From Trochalopteron elliotii (Eukaryota > Chordata > Aves > Passeriformes > Leiothrichidae): a stretch of 64,000 nt of DNA. The stretch is taken from positions 1,054,853 through 1,118,852 of the forward strand of contig JANPWX010000653.1 of NCBI GenBank assembly GCA_024734555.1, written 5' to 3'. Under the pieces are notes generated by a model that saw only the letters and a program-made list of their open reading frames with translations, was not told where the DNA came from and did no database searches. The translations under genes and the position numbers were made by a program. Positions 36,501 to 46,690 of the stretch are shown here, one piece after another (the stretch's first letter is position 1; each line of letters starts with the position of its first letter).

Positions 36501-36825
36501 TTTTTATTGCATCTTTTTCAAGAGCTCTTCTTTCTGTTCCTAGGACTCAAGAGACACAAGCAGTCACTTCAGAGTTCACGCTGGTAACCAAAATCATTTG
36601 TATGTTCAGACAAATGTTGAACATCTACGAGGCAGCAGCCCAGGCCAGACAGGCACGAGAAGAACAAACTCACAGTCTGAACAAGCTTCTCCTCCTGGGG
36701 ACAATGGAAACTTGGGATCTGAAGGCAGGGCACAGGGTGAACTCAGATGCCCTCATTGCATGAGGTTTTTCAATGATGAACTCAGTGATGAATTCCTCAA
36801 GCATGTTGCTGAGTGTTGTCAGTGA
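30118..36825 (+). CDS. TNIP2: TNIP2 (ABIN-2), complete coding region of six joined exons
   Basis: TNIP2 is a cytoplasmic adaptor that binds A20 (TNFAIP3), NEMO, TPL2/MAP3K8 and polyubiquitin, restrains NF-kappaB and stabilises TPL2 (family knowledge). Seen here: six exons join to 487 codons with no frameshift. Residues 1-130 come from exon 1, 131-232 from exon 2, 233-260 from exon 3, 261-354 from exon 4, 355-394 from exon 5 and 395-487 from exon 6. Conserved landmarks include the CNLYHES segment (exon 1), SDVLCRSL and MCQHLAKCL (exon 2), VEDLNAKW and SRDEYV (exon 4), a UBAN motif with D361, F362, E365, R366, D368, R369 and E370 (exon 5), and a C2HC finger at C463, C466, H481 and C485. The start at 30118 has G at -3; an in-frame ATG at 30058 has T at -3 and would add 20 residues. 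From memory, the human protein is about 429 residues; the excess here is mainly N-terminal. TNIP1 and TNIP3 are excluded by the terminal zinc finger and the exon 2 motifs. Confidence 0.96.
30508..32662 (+). other. TNIP2 intron 1
   Basis: A GT-AG intron of 2155 bp, phase 0. It leaves the CpG island at about 30790 and is then ordinary AT-rich sequence. An open stretch at 31647-31967 has no recognisable homology and no reason to be coding. No repeat family was recognised. Confidence 0.9.
32663..32968 (+). CDS. TNIP2: TNIP2 exon 2 (residues 131-232)
   Basis: The acceptor CTGCTTAG follows a C-rich pyrimidine tract and ends at 32662. The donor is CAG/GTATTC with its GT at 32969. The 306 bp encode 102 residues starting EVQKLNQQLEEKNGEIQQMI. 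The exon carries the diagnostic TNIP2 blocks ASDVLCRSLTDETHQLQRKL and AEMCQHLAKCLEEKQ, which continue the central coiled coil. Both flanking introns are phase 0. Confidence 0.96.
32969..34652 (+). other. TNIP2 intron 2
   Basis: A GT-AG intron of 1684 bp, phase 0. It contains a short CR1 tail near 33195-33245 and is otherwise unremarkable AT-rich sequence. Confidence 0.9.
33195..33245 (+). mobile_element. CR1 LINE 3' tail fragment
   Basis: A short stretch reads like the extreme 3' end of CR1 (GAGAGGTTTTGTCCAACCTC, then an ATTCCATGATTATAG-like terminus). It lies within TNIP2 intron 2, in the same orientation as the gene. Only about 50 bp is recognisable. Confidence 0.55.
34653..34736 (+). CDS. 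TNIP2: TNIP2 exon 3 (residues 233-260)
   Basis: This 84 bp exon is bounded by an AAATTACAG acceptor and a CAC/GTGAGT donor (GT at 34737). It encodes 28 residues, including EENRMLKQKVAH, which matches the family's LQEENRLLKQKV segment just before the VEDLNAKW block. It is too short to stand out as an open frame. It was placed from frame, splice sites and homology. Confidence 0.93.
34737..35280 (+). other. TNIP2 intron 3
   Basis: A GT-AG intron of 544 bp, phase 0, with a GTGAGT donor. Open frames at 34957-35189 are incidental. Confidence 0.9.
35281..35562 (+). CDS. TNIP2: TNIP2 exon 4 (residues 261-354)
   Basis: The acceptor AACTTCCAG ends at 35280, after a pyrimidine-rich stretch. The 94 codons begin VEDLNAKWQKYDASRDEYVK, the best-conserved block of TNIP2 and part of an ABIN-homology region, and end with ERIQMLEQQ, which leads into the ubiquitin-binding motif. 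The donor CAG/GTCATT (GT at 35563) departs from the consensus at +3 to +5, but the junction to exon 5 (LEQQ/VLVYKDDF) agrees with the family. Reading on into intron 4 adds 12 codons before a stop at 35599-35601. Confidence 0.95.
35563..35934 (+). other. TNIP2 intron 4, with a weak donor
   Basis: A short 372 bp phase 0 intron starting GTCATT, a poor match to GTRAGT. If it is retained, translation stops at 35599-35601. Confidence 0.85.
35935..36054 (+). CDS. TNIP2: TNIP2 exon 5, ubiquitin-binding UBAN motif (residues 355-394)
   Basis: The acceptor TATTTCAG ends at 35934 and the donor CAG/GTAAGA has its GT at 36055. The 40 codons start VLVYKDDFTSERSDRERAQS. This holds the DFxxERxDRE core shared by NEMO, optineurin and the ABINs, which binds Met1- and Lys63-linked ubiquitin and is needed for NF-kappaB restraint in this family. 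All core residues are present, so the motif looks functional. It continues as a coiled coil ending HQLARRQ. Confidence 0.96.
36055..36543 (+). other. TNIP2 intron 5
   Basis: A 489 bp phase 0 intron with a consensus GTAAGA donor and a TGTTCCTAG acceptor. AT-rich, with no repeat recognised. Confidence 0.9.
36544..36825 (+). CDS. TNIP2: TNIP2 exon 6, C-terminal C2HC zinc finger and stop (residues 395-487)
   Basis: The acceptor TGTTCCTAG ends at 36543. The exon encodes 93 residues and a TGA at 36823-36825. The first part, from DSRDTSSHFRVHAGNQNHLY on, is a low-complexity polar linker. The last 25 residues form the finger: CPHC at 463-466, H481 and C485 with spacing C-x2-C-x14-H-x3-C, ending HVAECCQ. 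This finger separates TNIP2 from TNIP1 and TNIP3 and is known to bind ubiquitin and support A20-linked functions. Confidence 0.96.
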   Translation, partial: DSRDTSSHFRVHAGNQNHLYVQTNVEHLRGSSPGQTGTRRTNSQSEQASPPGDNGNLGSEGRAQGELRCPHCMRFFNDELSDEFLKHVAECCQ

Positions 36826-37585
36826 CCACAGGATGTGAGGGGTGTAAGTCAATCACTACTTTTATAGACATAAAACTTGCTTTATACATATCTCCTGCAG
36901 TCCTAAAACAGAGTAATTCAAATGGAGAGCTCTGGGGAATTAGGAGGATGAACAATATCTACCTCTTGCTTGATTGTGCCTTCTCTTGGACTGTGTGAAA
37001 GGTTTCAAAAGAAAGCAAAGTGTTTTTCTGAAGAATTATTTTTGACAGCTACAAAGAAGGCAAGTGTAATGGAGATTCTACTACAAACTAAACTGAAACC
37101 TACGGTGGTAGTTTAGTTTCAGAGTGCAGCTTGACTTCATTTGGGTCTAATTCTCTACCACAGTCTGATGGCTTGTGAAAAAAATTACTGAACTTGAAAT
37201 TTTCCTCCTCTTCCAAAAAATGTAGGCTGAAGAACAGGAAGGAACATTTGGGCAAAGGATAGGAAAAATCTTATTGTGCTTTATCTGGATTAAAAGTGAA
37301 AGTATTTTCTTGACTCTTGAGGCTGAACTTTCAAACATCTCATCTGAAAATCCTTCAGTTTAAGTGAAATCAGAAGAAGTGAAGAAAACTTAAAAGGGCT
37401 GGTTATTGACTAAAACTAGCCTGCCTTTTTTGCACAGAAACAAGGTACAGGGATATTTATATTGTCTGTGCCATAAGTATCTATCTTACAGATTTGTAAA
37501 TGTGTATTTGTATAATTATTGATTGTATTCCTATTTGATCTAAGGATTATTTTTATAATAAAAGTGATTGTGCATTTGCTTTACT
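36826..37585 (+). other. TNIP2 3' untranslated region
   Basis: About 0.75 kb from the stop codon to the expected cleavage site downstream of AATAAA at 37557. A weaker ATTAAA lies at 37289-37294. The UTR includes a 10 bp inverted repeat at 37085-37119. The 3' end is estimated. Confidence 0.7.
37557..37562 (+). promoter_or_regulatory. Polyadenylation signal AATAAA for TNIP2
   Basis: A canonical AATAAA about 730 bp after the stop codon, followed within 30-60 bp by T- and GT-containing sequence. It is the first canonical hexamer downstream of the coding region, so it is the likely main 3' end. Confidence 0.75.
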
Positions 37586-40500
37586 ATATTAGTAAAGGGG
37601 TCAAAAAATCTCTTTTGGTGTAAGTATTTAAATGTGAAATAGTAACTATACTAAAGACTAATTAAATGTCACACTTTCAGATATGAGTTATTTCATTACT
37701 TTAGTGATAACCAGCTTCTCAGACTATTTTCAAACATGTTGAAAAAAAATCATTCCTTGTGTCTGAGCGGAAGATTGACATTTCAGAGGCACGGGAACAT
37801 ATTAACCCCCTACCCTGCCACTCACATGTGACTATGTCAATGCTAATTTAAATTTCTTCTTATCCTGTCTGCACTGAACAGAGCTTCAAAAAATAGCAGG
37901 GGACTGTTTTGAGAAGGAGTATTGGCAATTAAAGTGTACAAATATAAGTGTGCCACAGGTTTTTGCAGCCTTGGCTGCAGGTGTTTCTCACTGTGTCAGA
38001 GCAAGAGTTAAGGATGGGACAGAAAGTAAAGGCCTAGTGCAACCTAACTTCATAACTAAAGAAAACCTACTTTGTGTAACAACACTCCTGTCTTCTGCTT
38101 TGCTTCATTCCCTGTTCCACACTTCAAGAGGAATGTGGATACTTTTCTGGATATTTTCTTTTCAGGATCCTTTTGTAGCCCCAAAGGAATATCATGGTTT
38201 ATGCCACTGTTGTCTCAGGTGGGATATTGCCAAAAGCAATGCCTGGCCCATTGCATGCATCAATGGTTACTATTAATCTAATCTACAATGACTGCAATCC
38301 TGTGATTCACTACCAGCTTGTTCTTCCCAACACAACACGCAAAAACATACAGAAAGTGTTATTTTTTCTTCTTTTCATAGTGACCATTTTTTACATTGCC
38401 TTTTAAGGTCTTAGAGATCAGATTCAGCCCAGAGAATATAAGCTGAGAAACATGATTAAACTTCCTGTGGCATAAACTAATCTTATTTTTTGACTGTTCT
38501 CATTAGACAAGCCTGGGTTACAGTTTCAGTGTACATCAATGTGATAATGCCAGTGATTGATACAGCAAAACAGGGACTTAATTTTTCTACTGATTCACAC
38601 TAGAAGACACTTAAGAAAACAAACACAACAGTAAAGTAAGTTAGGTTTTGACAGTACCTTTTTTTAATTGCATTGAGATGACTGCTTTAACATTTATCAG
38701 GAGCTGAAGTCTGCTACAGGTTTCCATTTATGTTAATTCCTGTGGGTGTAGTTGGATAGACTGACCTAGAATAAAAAAATAATAATTTCTAATAAGAAAT
38801 AGATGCAGGAATTAGACAGGAGAATATGCAGTGCACAAAAATTAATAGTGCCTATTCTTGTGAATTTAAATTCTGTGAATTAGTCCCTAGTCAAAGCAGA
38901 GGTTAGTTTCACACTAATCCTGGGAAGGGAGAGCACTTCAGTGCTGGGAAACTAGATTGACCTCCAGGAAGGACAACACTGAACCAACAAACAAAAACAG
39001 GTGAAGCTACAGATCAAGCACAGATTACAGCTCCCACATAAAGCAGTAAGTGCAATAAATGAGGACTGGCATTTGACTACCTGTGGCATAAATCTAGGAC
39101 AGATCTGCTGATTTTTTATACAAAAATGCCCCTCATCACAGCTGTTTGACTTTACCTCTACAGAGGTTTTTGGTTTTTTTTTCCCAGCTGGTAAAAAGCA
39201 TGACTGTTTTGTGTTCTGGCTTAACCAAGAAATGTCACACTATGAAGAACTACCACTGTCTTACATGCAAATGTTTGTTTCAGATGATGGGCCATAAACT
39301 ACTGCTCCTAAGAAAAGTTGTCTGTTATGCAGTGCTTTGACTTTTACACCAAATTCACTGGTAGGTCTCTTGATAAAACACTACAAAAATCTTTACCTGC
39401 CTCCTCCTCACCAGGCAAAGCATACACACCAAGGCATCCCCAGCAACTGCTGCCATCCCTTACCTTCACAAGTCATATTTCTCAACTTGTAGACCAGAAT
39501 GCATAAAACCTGTCAGCTCTACTATCCCAATACTGAAGTGAAGGTGGCTGTGATTTTCCAGCATTTTTGAACCCTTTAAGTTAAGAAAAGCTCCTTCTGG
39601 TCTTACACCAGTGCTCTTTTCTGTTTGGATGGTTGTCCAAACACAGTGTCTTGCTTGGTTGAATAGTAACAGCAACCCAGCTCCTTTCCTAAAAGAAAAC
39701 AATAAAAGCATAATGAGTAAAAAAGTAACTGCACGCAGTGAAAGGAACTTCAGTAGCATAAACTTTGTGAACTTTCATTATCCATTTGTACTACACTGGT
39801 TCACTGAAACACACATCATCTGTAAAACTGCAGAAAGACATCCTTACACAAGAGACTCTTGAAATCATACAGAAAAATTGTCTGACTATGGATGGGGCTC
39901 AGTTCCTTATTTGCTGTCTTGGTAACAAAAGGCATCCAAGAGAAATGAACCCTGTTTTCAGGCAAAGTTAATGCTTGTTTATTCATTCAGGCAAGCACTG
40001 ACAGAGACACTGCAGTTCCACAGAGGCTGAGAGCAGGCAGGATAACTGCCTCTTCTGGGACTTGTAGGAATGTGTAACATATTCAAAGCTGCCAAGATGG
40101 ATTTGTCCAATTACCCTCATGATTGTCCCGTCTCCTAAAATTTCTCCTTCACCAAATGACTGTTCCTCAGTTTTGCTCTCCAAACCAACCTGAGTCCAGA
40201 CCCAAGGCAACTCAGCTCCTGAGGATCTGTGTCACCTCACCAGCAATGAGATTTTCAGACTGTATAATCTCCAGCTGGTGCCAAGCTTGTTCTCATTTCT
40301 CCTGGACCTAATTATAATGCACTTTGCTTGGGATTTTAAAGGCTGTTTACTAAATAACCATGCTGGTTGCCATGCAGAAATGGGCCCTTAGCACACAATC
40401 ACGCCAGCAGCTGTAGGCAACACTGACTCACTGCATCTTAGAAAATACAAATGCAAGAAGCCTCAGAAGTTGGTACCTACCCCAAAAGCCCTAAGGGATA

Positions 40501-43500
40501 AAAGATCAACAATAATGCTCTCCTGTAGCATGGGCAGTACAGAGCCTAAAAGGTTCCTCAAATAACGTGCAACTTCTAAGTCACTGTCTGCTTCAGGCTT
40601 CAATGATTTAGGATGTCACATCTTTTAAAATAAACCTTAAATGATGCCTCAAGATAACATGCTCACTAATAATCAAACCAACTACAAGAATAAAGTTTGT
40701 TCAAGAAGCAGATACCTATGCTGTATGCCTTTTTTTTAAACTTCCATTTCCTGTGGCTTTGCTGCATGTGTATATATAGAAAGCAAGGGAAATTCCAAAC
40801 AAGATGCCACACCATTATACTCAGAACAGCAGTGCTTCTCATTCTAAAAAGGGAAGTCTCAAATGCTTTTTCTACAAAATCTATGTGAATTCAAAGTATG
40901 CTGTAGTAATATTTCATAGTACCATGCTCCAGTACCTATCAGCTGGGACACAGAGGGTGTTTCAGCTAAAAACCTAAAGTGTAAGAGATGCTTATGAAGC
41001 ACTAGGTCAGCCCAGCAGGACCTCAGCAGAGCAATGGGATAGAAGGCTAAGCACTCCTGCCTTCTTACCTGATGCCTCAAATTCTTCTCTGAGGGCAGAG
41101 CAGAGCCCAGCACCCTCACTGGAGCATTCACTGAGGCAGCCTGTCCTGGGGGTCAGGGCTCCAGCAAGGTCAGCTGGGGATTTACGGGGTGCTGCCGGAA
41201 CTGCTTACACAGGAAGCACCAGCCATCCCAAGTGGCACAGCACTTGTGTCTGCACTCCCCCTGCTGCTCAGTGCATCATTCCCCCTTCTTGTTAGTCCAC
41301 TTTTTACCCCTCCTTTCACACTTGCTGGTAAGAAGGTGCAGGACCACTCTACAATATGTGAAGGGTGTATAGTGTCAACATTGGTCAACAGCCTCCCTCA
41401 GGAGCTTGAGATATTCCCGTGGCACATGGGGCTCTGGAGAACACTGAATCAGATGGGGGGTTAAGAGAGGTGATTTCAAATGCGTGTTTTTGGTGCCTTC
41501 TAGAAGTGTGTACTTAACTACACTCATTGCCTCACCACCCTTCCCCAGAACAACCCTCTAGCACATCTTCTGGAGACCTGGCTGATGTCTGGGCTCAGCA
41601 GGGCAGCTGTCTGCTCATGCTGACCCCACCTCCTCAGGGTCACAGAACTCACCTTGCCTGAGGCTTTCAACCTCTCCTTTCTGAAGGAGGGGGAGGGAAG
41701 AAAGAGCAGTGGGACCCTCCTCCCCCATCCTGCACTCATCAAATCTTTGTCAAATCTGTCTTCATATAAAAAGCATTTTAATTCTTTCTTTTTTACTCAT
41801 AGACAGATACCTTGGTTACACACAAATATCACAGGCCATTTATACAGGAAAGGCACCAGGCAGCCTGGTGTGTGCCCCACCAGCTCTTTGGCCAGCACTG
41901 GAACACCCCATGCCTTGCTTAGTTACATGGTTCCTTCTGCAGCCAGGCTTCCTTCAGCCACGTCCCAAAACTGCCCCTGCACAGCCCAAAATGGGACATC
42001 TGAATGGAACAGTGAGTTTGTCAGCTCCACAGCAGTCTGGACTTGGGCAATACCCAGTTACTGAGGGCAAGGTCATGAGCTGTCATCTCCCTCCAGCTGT
42101 GCCCCCACAGCCCTCCCTGGGCCATGCCAGCTGCAGTGTCAACCAGGCAGCCACCTGTGCCCACCACCTGGGCCCTGGGCTGGGAGGAGAGCCACAGGCA
42201 CACAGAGCAGCTCTGGGAGCAGCCCCACTGTGGCTGGTTTCACTCACAAAAGCCTGTTTGTTTCCTGCCCAGTGCAAAGCAGGGAGGAGGTCTCAGAGCA
42301 TGCTACAGCAGGGTCTCCATCTCTTTCAGGACTCACAGGTGGGGAGGTGAGAGATGCTCAGATCTTGGACTAACTGAGCCCAGCTCATACAACAGGGAAA
42401 ATGAGCAAATAAAGAAGCTCAGACACCCACAGAAGAATGATCCCTCATCCTATCACTACTGCATCTCAGGGAAATTCAGAATTCCAGAGAGGCATGCAAA
42501 GCTCCACAGATGCTCAAGGAAAAAACATCACCTACCAAGGGAAAGTGGGAGCCGGTGGGATGTGAAGTGACTCATGTACACACAGCTGAGCACAGTCTAA
42601 CAGAGCATCCTACTCCTCTTTCCCACCACCTGAGCTTGCCCTCAGTGATGCAGATCTAATTTAGTGATTCTCAGCTCCTCTTCTGACCTCAGCACTGAGC
42701 ACCTGCTCCACCTTCTGCAAGGCCTGTTCTTACCTCCCCAGGTGGAAGGACAGAGCTTGTGTCACTCCCAATGACAACAGGCAGATGGGAAGCAGACATC
42801 TCTGGAGGAAAAGGGATCTTCCTTTGATCCTGGCTGCTGTGATAAGGGGTGTCTCTATCCTCCAGTCTCTCTCTCCTGAGCAGTCCACTTACTGATTATC
42901 AGAGCCCACTTTTGCCCTATTCCAATCCCAATCAAACACAAAAATAGTTCTTGGAGTATTCATCATCAGTTCAATGTCACCCAGAGCCTGTGACACTGGC
43001 CAGCCCAGCTGAGTGTGTCTAATCACCAAGCTTGGCCCCAAAAGCACCATGCAATTGCCCTCTTTGCTTCTTTGAGTACCTCTTCTATTAAAGCAATGAT
43101 GGTCATTGAAAGGCATTTCAGCTCCAGCAGTAACATCACTTTCCCCTGTGGCACTTTTTCAGGGCCAGTTTTCTTGCAAGAAAGACACTCCAAAATAAGC
43201 AGGGCACAGGTGGGGCCTGGTGGCCTGCTTGGCCTAAGGGGGAGGGTCTCTGATAGCCCAGGATATTTCTGCCACATGAAATCCAGGAATGGAGAGGATG
43301 GCTCTGGAGCACTTGCTACTGAGCAGAGAGGGTCTGCAAAGGGGAATGAGGTAGAATTTGTTTTAAAGAAACACCAAGGCAAAGATATGGACTAGACAAG
43401 GGTGTTCCAAAGAATAAAGTCTGTGGCTGAGACCAGAAACCAATGTGGGGTGCAGGCAGGCTTTCCCCTCCCACACAAGATCCATCCTTTGATAACCAGG

Positions 43501-46074
43501 TACGGAATCCCCTAAACTCTCGGCATGGTGAAAGCTCCTGGGGACAGTGGAAAAAATTGATGAGCACAACTACCTCGTCACCCAAAGAATGAGTGACAGC
43601 TTATTTTGTGAACTGTTTTTAGGCTTTGTTTTGTTGCACCTACACACACCGGTTGCGTGGCACCACGCCCCCTCCTTCAAAATGTCAGTCTTCAACTCTT
43701 AACAGTAACCACTAAGGGGGGAAAATAGTGTGTGCTGGCCAGGGTAACTCCTGTGCAGTAGGGACTGTACTGGTCTGGCCTTTCTCCTCAACTTAGGTTG
43801 CACCCACCTTGTCATAAGTTTCCTCCTGGTGGTATCTCCTTTGATAGACAGTGGGCAAATATTAATTTTTACCTCTGTAGTTTCCAGGTGACTCTCTCAG
43901 GGAAAGTTTAGTGGAGCTTTATTCTTCCTGAAATGGTAGCAAGACTGAATAACCACTTCCTCTTAGCACAGCTGAGGAACTTGAAACGTGCAGTTGTTGC
44001 AAAAGGGTGTGAGGACACTCTCCCTCCTGCCTCTGTCGTACTCTCCTGCATGCACCAATGTCACTTGTTACACACACTGGGCAGTAACAAGGTTGGGAAA
44101 TACTTGAGCAGTTAAAGCCACTCTGACAGTCTGGAAAGGCAGGCAAGTGCTACTTTTCACTCCTCCCTGCAGTCTGCTTGTTCCTTTGCATGCCCAGTAG
44201 CTGCAAACAACCTCAATCAGGCAGTCACCATAGTCTATAACTGGACCTCTTTCATAGCCTGGGCAACTGAATGACTTTGAGCCAAGCCCCAGAAGGATTG
44301 CCTGCACTATAGGTACTTGCAAATATTTCTGTTTTGCTGCAATAATGCAAAACCAAGTAGCAAGAACGGACAATAACTTGCAACAGGTGTTCACAAAACT
44401 GATCTCTTAGGTTGCTTCTGTCACCAGAGGGGCACATAATGTTCCCAGCATCCACAGAAAAGGACCCCAATGCCTATAAGAAGCTGGGCTCATGCAACTC
44501 TTCAGCAGATCTTCTGAATCTTTGAGCAGCCTTCTACAAGGTGGGGTTCATGTTCTTAAAAGGGTGAATATTAAAATAGCTCATGATTGACTGACTTCCA
44601 AAGTTCCAGTCTCCTCTATGCCACTTTCTACTTAAGGAAGGCAGACGGCTGTGATTTAAGTTCTACTTGTCACTTGCTAAGTGACAACACAGGGGAAACC
44701 CTGAAGTGTTTCTAGAGATGGTGCTAACACAAACCAGAACAAGCTTTGTGCAAAGAGTGCAACTGTTTTGACACCATTGCAATAAGACAACCCTGTAATT
44801 TAGTGGAAAAAGCCCTGAGCTGGATACACTAAAAATCTCAGCCTCAGGTCACCTGTACGAACACTTTGTATTGTCACAGGCTACAGAGCCTCCATTGAGG
44901 CTCTTCTTTCCATAGTTTTCCACATTATTGAACAGTTTCTTCTCCCCTGGTTCTATACCTGAGTTTTCTTAGCCAGTTTTTGCCAGGATCAGCAAGTTCC
45001 CTCCACATGCATTTTTTGGCAGCACAGATTTGATGAGCCCAGGCTGAAGAGGCTACTCTGGGCCTTGATACACTGCTGTAGTTTAAGGGTGTGTCCACAT
45101 TCAGAGACAGCACACTTAAATAATTACAGTCATCATGCAATTTTAAAAGTGTACTATATAAACAACAAGACACAAACCCCCACCACCTTTGAAAACTATA
45201 GTGACTAAAAATCCCAGCTATAGAACACAGAGGAAGTCTCCAGTACACCCAGCCTCATCCTATTACTTGTTGTCCACTAACAGGATGTGGTTCAAAACCT
45301 GCTTTGCTCAATATATATCAACACATCATTAACACCTATTTCCAAGCAGGCATGGTTTGAATAGTGAAAGTTCAGCTACAAAGGAGTTTAGGGAGCACCT
45401 GTGGTGGCAACACAACCTGTAAGTCACCAACAAGCTGTTGAGGGTTTCAATGCACCAAACCAGTACAACCTGTAGCTACACAGTTGTTTATCCTGGTGCA
45501 ATTACTCCAATTCCTGATGCAATGTCTCATGAGTCAAGATGAGTCTTATCTACATAAGAAGCTGACAGTCAAAGCAAATAACAAATTCAGACTCCAGGGT
45601 AAGCAGATCCTTCACATTGGAAAGCCAGAATCTCTTGGAAGTAACATCTGTGGAGTACAGGTTTGGAAAATATCACTTTGTGTGTCCTGGAGTTTGGAAT
45701 TTCCACTCTAGCTCTGTAAGCAAGAGGTCAAAGAGGGAAAAGGATAACATAAACACAACAAAAGGCCATAAAAGCTTATGGGTTTGGAAGCCAAGACTGA
45801 CCATAAAGGAAGGGACTTTTAGGAAATAAACAGCAGAATATCTTTTAAGCTTCCATTAAATCAATAATGGAAAATTCTGCATGCATGCAGGAGTACTTCA
45901 GAGAAAAAGACAAGGGCATGGAGCCAGTACCTAAAGGAAACGCAGAAAGAAACTTACTGGAACTTCTGAACAAAGACAACAGGTCTAGACATGAATTATC
46001 TGCCTAAGCCAAATTTATGACTATCACAGTCAATGGAAAGTTTTCAAAATCCACAGAACAGCTGAGCTTGGGAA
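37586..46074. other. Non-coding sequence downstream of TNIP2, no gene seen
   Basis: AT-rich to about 41 kb, then moderately GC-rich (41100-43500). The longest frames (41709-42350, 213 codons; 42124-42570, 148 codons, both +) overlap each other in different phases and look compositional: rich in Pro, Ala, Leu and Gln, with no domain. Confidence 0.5.
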
Positions 46075-46690
46075 GAAGAAGGCCTGAAGATCATGTAGCT
46101 CAACATCCCCTACTCAAAGCAGAGTCAGCCCAGGTTGCCTGGGGCTGTGCCAGTTCAGGTCCATCTCAAGGATGAAGTCTCTGTGCAACCTACTCCTGGT
46201 TCAATCACCCTCAAAGCAGAAAAGGTTTTCCTTATGTTTAAATGGAATTTTGCATTTCAACTTGTGCCCCCTTGCTCTCTTGTTTTGTCACTGGACACCA
46301 CTGAGAAAAGTCTGGATCCATCTTCCATAGTGCCCCCACATCAGGCATTTATACACTTTTGGAAGATCCCCCTGAGTCCTCTCTTCTACAGGTTGGGCAG
46401 TCCCAGCTCCCACCTCTCCTTGTTTGATGGATGCTCCAAGGCCTGAACTATTCTGGTGGTCCTTTGCAGGACTCTCTCCATGTCCTGTATCATACTGGGG
46501 AGTCCAGAACCAGACTGCTCCAGATGTGTCTCCCTGGGGCTGAGCAGAGGGGAAGGATCATCCCCGTCGACGTGATGACAGTGCTCTGCCCAACAGCTGC
46601 CACCTTTAGCACAAGGGACACACCACTGGCTCATGTTCAACTTGTCTGCTGGCAGCTCCTGGGTTAACCTGAGCTCGAGGTACTTGGCAC
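46075..46690 (-). mobile_element. CR1 LINE, 5'-truncated, minus orientation
   Basis: A long recognisable reversed CR1: CTCAAAGCAGAGTCAGCCCA, TTCCTTATGTTTAAATGGAA, GTCACTGGACACCACTGAGA, ATTTATACACTTTTGGAAGA, GATCCCCCTGAGTCCTCTCT, GGCAGTCCCAGCTCCCACCT, TGCTCCAGATGTGTCTCCCT and CACACCACTGGCTCATGTTC in the expected order. Frames at 46135-46446, 46386-46697 and 46431-46667 are its fragments. Confidence 0.92.

Noticed and set aside
41654..42570. Overlapping + strand frames of 136, 213 and 148 codons
   Set aside because: Different phases overlap each other, there is no domain or homology, and the composition follows the local GC rise. A non-coding transcript cannot be excluded.
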